Shown: in pieces, positions 1 to 5,139 of the stretch
Position numbering within the stretch: the stretch's first letter is position 1
Layout: each line of letters starts with the position of its first letter
Assembly: GCA_015688915.1 (NCBI GenBank)
Contig: JAATGX010000287.1
Coordinates: 1 to 8,097 of the forward strand
Direction of reading: 5' to 3'
DNA: 8,097 nt
Source: Desulfuromonadales bacterium
GTDB lineage: Bacteria; Desulfobacterota; Desulfuromonadia; Geobacterales; Pseudopelobacteraceae
Notes under the pieces: model-generated
Told to the model about the DNA's origin: nothing
The model's database searches: none
The model's input: the letters and a program-made list of their open reading frames with translations, nothing else
Translations under genes and position numbers: made by a program

Positions 1-69
1 GCTAACCTCCGTAACTTCCCAGGGAGGGACAATGCCAAGGGCCATACCAAAAAGAGCTTCAGGTTGCAT
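1..69 (-). CDS. ISL3-family transposase, N-terminal 23 residues only
   Basis: The first 23 codons, from an ATG at 67-69 to the window edge, read MQPEALFGMALGIVPPWEV and then TEVS. The pattern (L)F-x-x-ALG-(I/L)-x-PPW-x-V is the characteristic N-terminus of ISL3-family DDE transposases, ahead of their zinc-binding and helix-turn-helix region. A ribosome binding site GGAGGT (complement of 81-86) lies 11 bases upstream of the start, and a promoter with a perfect TATAAT lies just inside the IS end. The catalytic DDE domain is off the window, so whether the transposase is intact cannot be judged. The family call rests on a short but distinctive motif. Confidence 0.75.
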   Translation of the reverse strand, partial: MQPEALFGMALGIVPPWEVTEVS

Positions 70-106
70 AAATCAGAAAAACCTCCGGGTAATGGATTGA
101 GGACTG

Positions 107-136
107 ATTATACCATTACCCATTCACAACGACGAA
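107..136 (-). promoter_or_regulatory. Candidate transposase promoter inside the IS end
   Basis: On the minus strand a perfect TATAAT (complement of 107-112) is preceded by TG one base upstream, giving an extended -10 (TGGTATAAT). A weak -35 (TTCGTC, complement of 131-136) sits 18 bases upstream inside the presumed inverted repeat. Predicted transcription starts near 100, upstream of the GGAGGT site and the ATG at 69, so it would drive the transposase. Confidence 0.55.
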
Positions 137-155
137 GAGCCCGGTACTGTTGTTC

Positions 156-425
156 CTAGATGGCGCCCGTCGCCAGGAACTCATACGGGAAGAGCAATAT
201 CCTGTTCCAGAGTTCAAACCCATGCACACAGACACCGATATCTCCGTATAGGTCGCGGATATGCCCCGGATAGCGGGCGGCCAGGTTGGCATGATCGACG
301 GCCGTCAGGACGAGATCGACGTCGTGCCCGGCCTTCCGCAGGTCGTAGTATTCCATGGCCTTGCCGCCGATGAGCAGCGGTTTGTGGATGAACCGATAAT
401 CGAGAGGGCCGAAATCGATCAGCAT
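156..425 (-). pseudogene. Nucleotidyltransferase-fold protein, 3'-truncated next to the IS
   Basis: The reading frame gives about 89 residues (92 if the ATG at 434 is used). It contains LLIGGKAMEYYDLRKAGHDVDLVL: the GG pair followed about 14 residues later by DVD is the GG...DxD signature of the nucleotidyltransferase fold, as in small MNT-like or AbiEii-like proteins. The following YPGHIRDLYGDIGVCVHGFE stretch also resembles that group. The frame ends with FLATGAI and TAG at 156-158. Related proteins, as I recall them, go on with acidic residues and a helical C-terminal part; here the in-frame codons past the TAG read EQQYR and then run into the IS end. This suggests both a nonsense change and an IS interruption. 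The start at 425 is preferred because AAAGGA lies 8 bases upstream. The ATG at 434 overlaps the DUF2164 stop (ATGA) but has no spacing to a Shine-Dalgarno. It is probably co-transcribed with the DUF2164 gene. The substrate is unknown. Confidence 0.65.
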
Positions 426-430
426 GCAGT

Positions 431-712
431 TCATCCTTTCCGCCGCGACAGCGTTTTTTTATCCTGCCTGGTCCAATAGGTGGATTCGGCGGCAAAACAG
501 TTGTTTTCCATATCCAGGGCCTTTTCCTGCATATAGGTCTGGGCATCCGAGATGGCCTGGTTGTAAACCGCCGGTCCGATTTCCTCTAGGCAGAATTGCA
601 GGAAAAGCGATGATTGCAGCTCTCCTATGTCGGTATCGAGGTTTTCGGAAACATAACGCTTGATAGAGACACTGAGTTTCTGTTCCACGTCCTTTGCGAG
701 CGTAATCTCCAT
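431..712 (-). CDS. DUF2164 family protein
   Basis: This 93-residue protein is short, acidic and helical. It matches the DUF2164 pattern: an N-terminal MEITLAKDVEQKL helix, SIKRY near residue 17, a DIGELQSSLFLQFCLEEIGPAVYNQA core (about residues 28-53), and AQTYMQEKALDME with an aromatic TYW near residue 79. DUF2164 proteins are usually about 80-90 residues with no established function. The start is supported by AAGGA 7 bases upstream of the ATG at 710-712. It has no signal peptide or membrane segment, so it is probably cytoplasmic. The last 14 or so residues after TYW (TRQDKKTLSRRKG) are basic and look like an added tail. Its stop TGA (431-433) overlaps an ATG of the following nucleotidyltransferase-like gene, so the two were probably translated together. 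Confidence 0.85.
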   Translation of the reverse strand: MEITLAKDVEQKLSVSIKRYVSENLDTDIGELQSSLFLQFCLEEIGPAVYNQAISDAQTYMQEKALDMENNCFAAESTYWTRQDKKTLSRRKG

Positions 713-744
713 AAATAGTCCTTATCTGATGATCAACATTGAAT

Positions 745-804
745 TCAGAGCGTGCGCGTCTGTCCGCCGTCCACGTCGATGATGCTCCCCTGGCAGTATC
801 CCAT
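745..804 (-). pseudogene. Remnant: C-terminus of a short-chain dehydrogenase/reductase
   Basis: Reading the minus strand toward the stop TGA at 745-747 gives YCQGSIIDVDGGQTRTL followed by the stop. This is the classic C-terminal end of SDR-family oxidoreductases, where (T/Q)G-x-x-I-x-VDGG closes the Rossmann fold. The frame upstream stays open only to about 838, where there is a TAG, and it carries no recognisable SDR sequence (no YxxxK, no TGxxxGxG). It is therefore a fossil of roughly 16-20 codons left by a deletion. The remaining gap from 713 to 968 holds nothing else I can recognise. Confidence 0.7.
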
Positions 805-968
805 CCGTAGAGTCCTCTTTGTGATGTAAGAGACTCGCTATCTTTTGGATTGGCTTTTTTCGCATACCCAATGAGGCAAGTGAATATCAAGCCTAATTGC
901 CCTAGCTAAACAACATGGCCTTGAACGGAAGCGGATTTGCATCGTCCTGTCATGTGTGGGTGTGGGCA

Positions 969-1274
969 TTAATCAACAAAGATGAAATCCACAGCATTGG
1001 TCAGTGTGGCCTTGAGGTGGTCAAGCTGCGCAAGAGGGGCACCCAGATTACGTTCCGATACCGTAAGCAGGTCGAGCAGACTGGCGGAATACTGTTCTCC
1101 GGCGTAGGAAAACGTAAGCGTGGTGATTGAAATATCGGCGAGGATGCCGCTTTTGCGTACCAGGGCGACAATGCGTGTACCTGCTTGCAATTGATCGTTT
1201 TGTATGTCCAGCAGATAAGGGTAACTGTCGGCCAGTTCTCGTAGGTGGTTTTTGTGGAGGCTCACACGGGACAC
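969..1274 (-). CDS. ccdB: CcdB-family toxin
   Basis: With the GTG start at 1272-1274 the product is 101 residues, the same length as F-plasmid CcdB. The region SYPYLLDIQNDQL (residues 17-29), followed by TRIVALVRKSG, matches the CcdB pattern in which a DVQS(D) strand leads to R-(M/I)V-(I/A)-PL. LTFSYAGEQYSAS (53-65) and LGAPLAQLDHLKATLTNAVDFIF complete the fold. Known CcdB proteins poison DNA gyrase (GyrA). The last residues here are FIFVD, not the C-terminal Trp-Gly-Ile that F-plasmid CcdB needs for killing, so gyrase poisoning is uncertain. The GTG start is chosen because AGGAGA lies 6 bases upstream and the longer frame overlaps ccdA. The antitoxin stop ends one base before this start, so translation is coupled. 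The overlapping ATG at 1274-1276 is a dead end after four codons. Confidence 0.85.
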   Translation of the reverse strand: MSRVSLHKNHLRELADSYPYLLDIQNDQLQAGTRIVALVRKSGILADISITTLTFSYAGEQYSASLLDLLTVSERNLGAPLAQLDHLKATLTNAVDFIFVD

Positions 1275-1275
1275 A

Positions 1276-1530
1276 TCAGGTCTCCTGCGAGGGAAGAACG
1301 CCATGGAGCTGTTCGGCATCGGTGCCGCCTTCGGATTCGAGCACCCTGCACCGTTCGGCAAGTGCCGCCTGATTTTCAATTGCCCACTCTTCCCGCGCTT
1401 TTATTCGGCGCATCTCACTGATCAGCGTGTCAACCGCCTTACTCAGATTCACACCGTTACGCTTGATAAAATCGGCGTTGTCGCTTGCAATGGATATGTT
1501 GAAGTTGCGCTTGGCTGATACCGATGTCAT
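1276..1530 (-). CDS. ccdA: CcdA-family antitoxin
   Basis: This 84-residue product precedes ccdB. Residues 9-40 (NFNISIASDNADFIKRNGVNLSKAV and following) fit the ribbon-helix-helix DNA-binding domain of CcdA, with the GVNLSKAV part equivalent to the (V/I)N-(I/L)S helix. Residues 42-62 (RIKAREEWAIENQAALAER) fit the CcdA linker and toxin-binding helix, where R-A-(E)-x-W-x-x-EN is conserved. The C-terminal tail is probably disordered and would wrap the toxin. F-plasmid CcdA has 72 residues. The start has a strong GGGGAGGT site (complement of 1535-1542). The protein would neutralise CcdB and, with it, repress its own promoter; the palindromes upstream (1568-1627) are candidate operators. The stop is one base from the ccdB GTG start. 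Confidence 0.87.
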   Translation of the reverse strand: MTSVSAKRNFNISIASDNADFIKRNGVNLSKAVDTLISEMRRIKAREEWAIENQAALAERCRVLESEGGTDAEQLHGVLPSQET

Positions 1531-1561
1531 CTCTACCTCCCCTGGTGGTTACCATAGGTGA

Positions 1562-1590
1562 AGGATATGTCATGTTATACTGACAGTCAA
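1562..1590 (-). promoter_or_regulatory. Candidate ccdAB promoter with operator-like inverted repeat in the spacer
   Basis: On the minus strand, TTGACT (complement of 1585-1590; five of six to consensus) is followed after 17 bases by TATCCT (complement of 1562-1567; four of six). The spacer and its edge hold the inverted repeat TGTCA-N8-TGACA (1568-1572 and 1581-1585), well placed for autorepression by a ribbon-helix-helix CcdA dimer. Transcription from here would start about 25 bases before the ccdA start codon. Confidence 0.5.
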
Positions 1591-1602
1591 GCGCACAAAT
1601 AC

Positions 1603-1627
1603 ACGCATTGATATGCGTATTATATCA
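1603..1627 (-). promoter_or_regulatory. Second candidate ccdAB promoter (extended -10) and palindrome
   Basis: TGATATAAT (complement of 1619-1627) is a perfect extended -10 on the minus strand, with no clear -35. Just downstream, across the predicted transcription start, lies the perfect inverted repeat ACGCAT-TGAT-ATGCGT (1603-1618). A protein bound there would block this promoter. The leader to ccdA would be about 80 bases. Whether this promoter or the one at 1562-1590 is used cannot be told from sequence alone. Confidence 0.45.
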
Positions 1628-1644
1628 AAAAATATGACTGTATC

Positions 1645-1674
1645 GTCTGGCGAGCGTCGTCATCTCTGCCAGAC
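1645..1674. repeat. Inverted repeat GTCTGGC...GCCAGAC in the ccdA upstream region
   Basis: A perfect 7-bp inverted repeat (1645-1651 and 1668-1674) is separated by 16 bases. It has no adjoining T-run, so it is not a convincing terminator. It lies between the HAD gene's 3' end and the ccdAB promoters and could be a further regulator site or chance. Confidence 0.3.
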
Positions 1675-1700
1675 TTAAAGACGTTTTTGTTGTAATCCAA

Positions 1701-1715
1701 AAAGCTTAAAGCTTT
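1701..1715. terminator. Weak AT-rich hairpin after the HAD gene
   Basis: AAAGCTTAAAGCTTT is a near-perfect 15-base palindrome 47 bases beyond the HAD stop codon. On the minus strand it reads AAAGCTTTAAGCTTT followed by two more T. The stem is short and AT-rich, so terminator function is only a possibility. Confidence 0.25.
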
Positions 1716-1761
1716 ATCTTGTTTTTGCCGTTATTGCTTGTAATGTGCTGAAGAATTAAGA

Positions 1762-2454
1762 CTAAACCGCTATCAACTCCCCCAACCTCTCAATCACATA
1801 ATCCGCATGCCGCCGCCGCTCGTCTATCTTTTCAGGCCAAAGACTCCTGATATTTCCGGTGATCATGATGGTGGTCAGCCCCACCTGCTGCGCCCCGTGC
1901 AGTTCGTTGGAACCGCCGTCGCCGATAAATACCGCATTGTCGGCATCTATTCCAATCGCATTCAAACTGAGTTCATAAATCCGCCGGTCCGGTTTGGCAA
2001 CGCCTGCCGCACAGGAAAAAATAACGTTATCGAAAAAGGCTGCCATCGGCGAACGAGCCCACGCCGACACTTCCCAGCAATCGGCGTTGCTAACCAGAGC
2101 AACCTTCTTCCCCTGGCTTTTTAAATGGCGCAGTACCGCCATAGTCTCATCAGGTACGTTGATGATTGCATCGGCAAACAGGGCAATCCTGTTTTCTACA
2201 GCTCGTTCAATGACTTCGTCACTTATATCGGGATCAATATTACGGACTAATCCGGCAATTATTTTAAACGGATCGGTTTGCTTCCCTGTGATTCCATCAT
2301 GAGCATTCTGAAGAATCTGAAATCTCCATTCTTCCTTGCCGACACCAAGCAGTTCATGGGTCATGGGGCGATTATTAATATTGCTCTCAATGGCGATCAG
2401 GGTATGGAACAGGTCGAACAGGATGGCTTTTTTGTTTGCCAGGCAGTTGTGCAT
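1762..2454 (-). CDS. HAD-superfamily hydrolase (haloacid dehalogenase-like)
   Basis: With the start at 2454 the product has 230 residues, normal for a single-domain HAD hydrolase with a helical cap. Motif I is ILFDLFHTLI (nucleophile Asp14). The second motif I Asp of phosphatases is Phe here (DxF instead of DxD), as in haloacid dehalogenase-type members. Motif II is VALVSNAD (Ser122, Asn123), motif III Lys154 in GVAKPDRRIYE, and motif IV VFIGDGGSNE (Asp179, Glu184). The helical cap lies at about residues 20-95. The start is chosen because GGAGG (complement of 2463-2467) is 8 bases from the ATG at 2452-2454, while the ATG at 2458-2460 is only about two bases from it. It lies about 75 bases downstream of the Cys/Met enzyme gene on the same strand and may share its transcript. 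The substrate cannot be named. Confidence 0.85.
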   Translation of the reverse strand: MHNCLANKKAILFDLFHTLIAIESNINNRPMTHELLGVGKEEWRFQILQNAHDGITGKQTDPFKIIAGLVRNIDPDISDEVIERAVENRIALFADAIINVPDETMAVLRHLKSQGKKVALVSNADCWEVSAWARSPMAAFFDNVIFSCAAGVAKPDRRIYELSLNAIGIDADNAVFIGDGGSNELHGAQQVGLTTIMITGNIRSLWPEKIDERRRHADYVIERLGELIAV

Positions 2455-2530
2455 GTCCATCTCCTCCAGAGAATTGTTCTTTTGTGATGCTTTTTCCTAA
2501 GACTTTATGCGGCGAAGAGGCGGTAAACTC

Positions 2531-3742
2531 CTATGACAATGCCGCCAAGCCCTGTTCCAGATCGGCGCAAAGGTCCTCGGGATCCTCGATGCCCACGGAG
2601 AGGCGGAAGATGCCATCGCCGGCATAGTCGCGATAGGAAGCCTCCTGCGCCGGGGTAAGATGGAATGAAGTCGTCAGAAGATCGCCGGTCGGAAGGTAGA
2701 AAACCAGGCTGCGATGGTGGCCGAGCGACACTGCGTAATGAATTACCTTCAGCCGCCCGGCCAGAACCTTCGCCGCTGCCGGACCATCCGCGACCTGAAA
2801 GGTCAGCATCCCGGAGAAGTTTCGCATTTGGCGCTTGGCCAGCTCATGTTGTGGATGGGAAGGGAGTCCGGGGTAGATCACACGCGTAACCAGCGGGTGC
2901 GACTCCAGGTACCGGGCAACCTGATCGGCCCCTTCGGCGTGGGCTCGCATCCTGAGCGGGAGTGTCGCCATGCCGCGCATGATGAGCCAGGCATTAAAGG
3001 GCGAGAGAATGCCTCCGGTACGGATGGCAACTTTCTTGCGCATGAGGGCAAGTTCGTCCGCCGGGCCGAGGAGTGCCCCACCGATGGCGTCTCCATGTCC
3101 GCCCAGATACTTGGTCAGGGAATGGATGACGTAGTCGGCGCCAAGGGAGATTGGACGTGTGGCGAGAGGAGTCGCGAATGTGGAGTCCACCGCCAGCTTT
3201 GCTCCGGCTGCATGGGCGATCTCCGCCACCGCCGTGATGTCGGTAAGCCGCAACAACGGGTTGCACGGTGTTTCCGTATAAATCAGCCTGGTATCCGGAG
3301 TAATGGCAGCCCGCAGTTCGTCCAGGTCAGCCATGTTCACCTTCGTCACCCGGATCCCCAATCGTGGGAGAAGTTCGTGTGTCATTTCCGCTGCCGCGGC
3401 GTAGGCGACATCGCTCATGACAAGGTGTTCACCGGCGCCGAGACTGTAAAAGAAGAGTGCTGAGATCGCCGCCATGCCACTGGCAAAGGCGATGCAGGAT
3501 TCCGTCCCTTCCAGAGCTGCCAGCTTTCGCTCCAGTTGCGCGACCGTCGGATTCCCCCAGCGGGTATAGATGAACGGGGTCTCCTCGTCGAGTCCCTCCA
3601 CCGAGAAGGAGGCATCGGGCGCGGCGATAAAGGTCGTAGACATGACGATATTCGGGGCGGATGCGCCGGTAGCGGTATCGGGCTCTTCACCGGCATGGAC
3701 TGCCAGGGTACGGATCCCGCAGGATTGATTAAATTCGCGCAT
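2531..3742 (-). CDS. PLP-dependent Cys/Met metabolism enzyme (cystathionine gamma-synthase/lyase family)
   Basis: The 403-residue product has the full fold-type I trans-sulfuration enzyme layout. It has an N-terminal TLAVHAGEEPD, the YTRWGNPT cofactor-phosphate loop (Tyr59, Arg61), and SGMAAISA near 88-95. ETPCNP lies at about 157-162, VDSTFATP at about 185-192 (Asp186 pairs with the pyridine nitrogen), and the Schiff-base lysine is Lys211 in HSLTKYLGGHGD. RLSVGIED near 380 has the substrate-carboxylate arginine. Family members catalyse cystathionine synthesis or cleavage, methionine gamma-elimination or O-acylhomoserine sulfhydrylation; motifs alone do not separate these. The SLGHHRSLVFYLPT stretch, where MetB/MetC/MGL have SLGGxESL, points to a divergent subgroup. 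AGGAG at 3749-3753 supports the start at 3742. An alternative ATG at 3776-3778 also has a GGGAG site and would add 12 residues that the family does not usually have. Confidence 0.9.
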   Translation of the reverse strand: MREFNQSCGIRTLAVHAGEEPDTATGASAPNIVMSTTFIAAPDASFSVEGLDEETPFIYTRWGNPTVAQLERKLAALEGTESCIAFASGMAAISALFFYSLGAGEHLVMSDVAYAAAAEMTHELLPRLGIRVTKVNMADLDELRAAITPDTRLIYTETPCNPLLRLTDITAVAEIAHAAGAKLAVDSTFATPLATRPISLGADYVIHSLTKYLGGHGDAIGGALLGPADELALMRKKVAIRTGGILSPFNAWLIMRGMATLPLRMRAHAEGADQVARYLESHPLVTRVIYPGLPSHPQHELAKRQMRNFSGMLTFQVADGPAAAKVLAGRLKVIHYAVSLGHHRSLVFYLPTGDLLTTSFHLTPAQEASYRDYAGDGIFRLSVGIEDPEDLCADLEQGLAALS

Positions 3743-3807
3743 GAAGTTCTCCTCATAAGAATGCTCGCGCTGTAGCATCAAAGCTCCCTTTTTGCCATTA
3801 CATATCC

Positions 3808-3836
3808 TTGACCTGACCAACTACATGGTTTACTAT
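3808..3836 (+). promoter_or_regulatory. Promoter of the Phd/VapC-like cassette
   Basis: TTGACC (3808-3813; five of six) and TACTAT (3831-3836; four of six) are separated by exactly 17 bases. The expected transcription start at 3842-3846 coincides with the antitoxin ATG at 3846, and no Shine-Dalgarno precedes that ATG, so the mRNA would be leaderless or nearly so. ACTAT occurs three times (3832, 3843, 3852) about one helical turn apart around the start, and may be part of an operator for antitoxin autorepression. Confidence 0.55.
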
Positions 3837-3845
3837 TCAGCTACT

Positions 3846-4091
3846 ATGATAACTATAAATGTCCAGGAAGCAAAAACTCATCTTTCCCACTATCTTGATG
3901 AGGTAGCAAAGGGAGAGAGCTTTATCCTCTGCAAAAGGAATAAACCGGTTGCGGAAATACGTCCCATTGTGAGCAAGCTAATGACAAAACGCCCGATTGG
4001 TCTTGCAAAGGACACATTCACCATACCTGCCTCATTTTTTGATGAGTTGCCGGAGGATACCATCACACTGTTTTCCGGCATGGCGCCATGA
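3846..4091 (+). CDS. Phd/YefM-type antitoxin
   Basis: The 81-residue product starts MITINVQEAKTHLSHYLDEV, followed by KGESFILCKRNKPVAEIRPI. This is the Phd/YefM DNA-binding fold seen in antitoxins paired with PIN-domain toxins: I-x-V-x-(E)AK-x-x-LS-x-(Y/L)L then G-E-x-F-(I/V)-(I/L)-x-(K/R)-x-x-K-P-VA-x-(I/L). The C-terminal 35 residues (GLAKDTFTIPASFFDELPED) are the expected toxin-neutralising tail. An upstream in-frame ATG (3792) would add 18 residues but lies before the promoter and is not typical of the family. No Shine-Dalgarno precedes 3846. The stop overlaps the toxin ATG by four bases (ATGA). The cassette is divergent from the Cys/Met enzyme gene and looks like an independent mobile unit. 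Confidence 0.87.
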   Translation: MITINVQEAKTHLSHYLDEVAKGESFILCKRNKPVAEIRPIVSKLMTKRPIGLAKDTFTIPASFFDELPEDTITLFSGMAP

Positions 4092-4474
4092 ATATCCTGC
4101 TGGATACTTGCTCGTTTTTGTGGCTTGTTTCCGATAGTCCTGAACTATCCGTGACTGCCCGTCGTCTGTTTGAAGACCCTGCAAACGATGTCTATCTGAG
4201 CGTGGCATCAGCATGGGAGATTATCGTCAAGCACAACCTTGGAAAGTTGCCACTTCCGGAACTACCCCACGATTTCATAAAAAACAACCGTATCGGTCAC
4301 CGGATAGAAACCTTGCCGCTTGATGAAGCAGCAGTTCTTCAACTGTCACGCTTGCCGGAATATCACAAAGACCCGTTTGACCGTATCATCATCTGCCAAG
4401 CCATTGCCGGCGGCATGGCAATACTTACCCCTGACACCCATATCAGCCATTATCCTGTGCGGGTTGAATGGTAG
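4088..4474 (+). CDS. vapC: PIN-domain toxin, VapC-like
   Basis: The 128-residue protein has the PIN-domain acidic set: Asp6 in MNILLDTCSFLW, Glu44 in SVASAWEI, Asp98 in KDPFDRIIICQA and Asp116 in ILTPDTHIS. These bind the divalent metal for ribonuclease activity. The DPFDR motif and the YPVRVEW ending fit the PIN subgroup close to Sll0205/VapC proteins. VapC toxins usually cut tRNA or rRNA, but the target of this one cannot be inferred. It overlaps the antitoxin by ATGA (4088-4091), so its translation depends on that gene and no separate Shine-Dalgarno is needed. All four acidic residues are present, so nothing suggests inactivity. It converges with the acetyltransferase gene after only 11 bases, with no hairpin terminator visible between them. 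Confidence 0.88.
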   Translation: MNILLDTCSFLWLVSDSPELSVTARRLFEDPANDVYLSVASAWEIIVKHNLGKLPLPELPHDFIKNNRIGHRIETLPLDEAAVLQLSRLPEYHKDPFDRIIICQAIAGGMAILTPDTHISHYPVRVEW

Positions 4475-4485
4475 CTGTTTTCGTC

Positions 4486-4995
4486 TCACCCACAGACTTC
4501 AAATGCCTTGTGATACGATACCGCTCCCTGCGGTATTTCTTCACTGAAAGAGCGCGCCTGAAAGTGTTCAGTCGGAAAACCGGCTAACGTGAGCCCATCA
4601 CGGGCAACAAAGCCGAACCTGCCATAATACCCCGGATCGCCGAGCAGAACACACCCTTTGGACTGCAAGGAATGCAACTCCGCAAGCCCCGCTTTTATCA
4701 GCAATCTACCAATCCCTTTACCTTGCAAGTCAGGACGCACGGATACCGGCCCCAAGCCGTACCAGTCGGATGGTTTTCCGTTAATGGTTACCGGTGAAAA
4801 TGCTATATGGCCAATGATACGACCATGCAGCTCCGCAATCAGAGAAATGGTGAGCGCTCCAGCCTCCCGCAAGCTATCCACAAGAAGATGCTCGGTCTGA
4901 TTGCTGTGGGGGTGGTTCTCGAAAGCGGCAGAGACTACGTGTCGAATTCCTTCAATATCGTTGGCGTGTTCTTTTCTGAGTTTTACTTCATTCAT
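4486..4995 (-). CDS. GNAT N-acetyltransferase (YhbS-like)
   Basis: The 169-residue product has the GNAT fold. Motif A is about residues 83-97 (PVSVRPDLQGKGIGRLL, whose Q/R-x-x-G-x-G/A loop binds the acetyl-CoA pyrophosphate). A YhbS-type VLLGDPGYYGRFGF (117-129) follows. The substrate is unknown and the subgroup call rests on that last motif. I chose the ATG at 4993-4995 because it overlaps the stop of the preceding fragment by ATGA and gives the usual MNEVKLR start. The ATG at 5013 would add six residues and has only AGAAGA directly before it. The gene is the last of a minus-strand cluster and converges with vapC. Confidence 0.87.
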   Translation of the reverse strand: MNEVKLRKEHANDIEGIRHVVSAAFENHPHSNQTEHLLVDSLREAGALTISLIAELHGRIIGHIAFSPVTINGKPSDWYGLGPVSVRPDLQGKGIGRLLIKAGLAELHSLQSKGCVLLGDPGYYGRFGFVARDGLTLAGFPTEHFQARSFSEEIPQGAVSYHKAFEVCG

Positions 4996-5139
4996 GGCAA
5001 ATGTGAGAGCCATTCTTCTAACTCACTGTCATTACGGTACAGAAAGGCTTTCCCGCCTTTATTTTCAAATGCGGTGGTCCATTTCAGGCTATCGTCGATC
5101 AGCAGGCTGTTGTCGTATGTGATGCCGTCACCCAGTTCG
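4992..5139 (-). pseudogene. C-terminal remnant of a HAD-like protein
   Basis: The minus-strand frame from about 5139 to TGA at 4992-4994 reads ELGDGITYDNSLLIDDS, then KWTTAFENKGGKAFLYR and NDSELEEWLSHLP. LLIDDS followed by a helix and a GGKAFLY strand is the last beta-alpha-beta of a HAD-type fold (motif IV, acidic DD). No start codon is present: the frame runs upstream into the 3' end of the neighbouring GNAT gene and stops at 5211-5213. The N-terminal two-thirds, with motifs I-III, is missing. The fragment begins where the GNAT gene ends at 5140, so a deletion probably fused the two. Its stop overlaps the next GNAT start (ATGA). The exact family is uncertain. Confidence 0.55.

Larger units (their letters stand above)
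1..142 (-). mobile_element. ISL3-family insertion sequence, left part (truncated by window edge)
   Basis: The transposase start at 69 resembles ISL3-family transposases. The outer end of the element is placed at 141-142, where the minus strand begins GGGCTCTTCGTCGTTGTG; a GGCTCTTC-like end is typical of ISL3 inverted repeats. The family usually makes 8-bp target duplications, so the flanking copy should be about 143-150 (GGTACTGT, or shifted by one base). The second inverted repeat and duplication lie outside the window, so the exact end is inferred. The element lies immediately past the 3' end of a truncated nucleotidyltransferase-like gene and probably inserted into it. Confidence 0.75.

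Noticed and set aside
722..873. A small frame starting MRKKPIQKIASLLHH on the minus strand
   Set aside because: No Shine-Dalgarno precedes it and no family resemblance was seen; it runs through the SDR remnant in another frame and is probably chance.
459..890. A 143-codon minus-strand frame across the DUF2164 gene and the SDR remnant
   Set aside because: It overlaps DUF2164 in another frame and has no recognisable domain; the SDR-like residues are in a different frame.
1127..1518. Plus-strand frames opposite ccdAB
   Set aside because: Both are antisense to the two TA genes, which are supported by family motifs and ribosome sites.
2714..3463. A 249-codon open frame on the plus strand
   Set aside because: It is fully antisense to the well-supported Cys/Met enzyme gene and shows no family-like motifs; long antisense frames are expected in GC-rich genes.
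3743..3807. A riboswitch or attenuator in the leader of the Cys/Met enzyme gene
   Set aside because: The region between the divergent genes is about 100 bases and shows no paired structure or terminator hairpin; no SAM-riboswitch pattern was seen.
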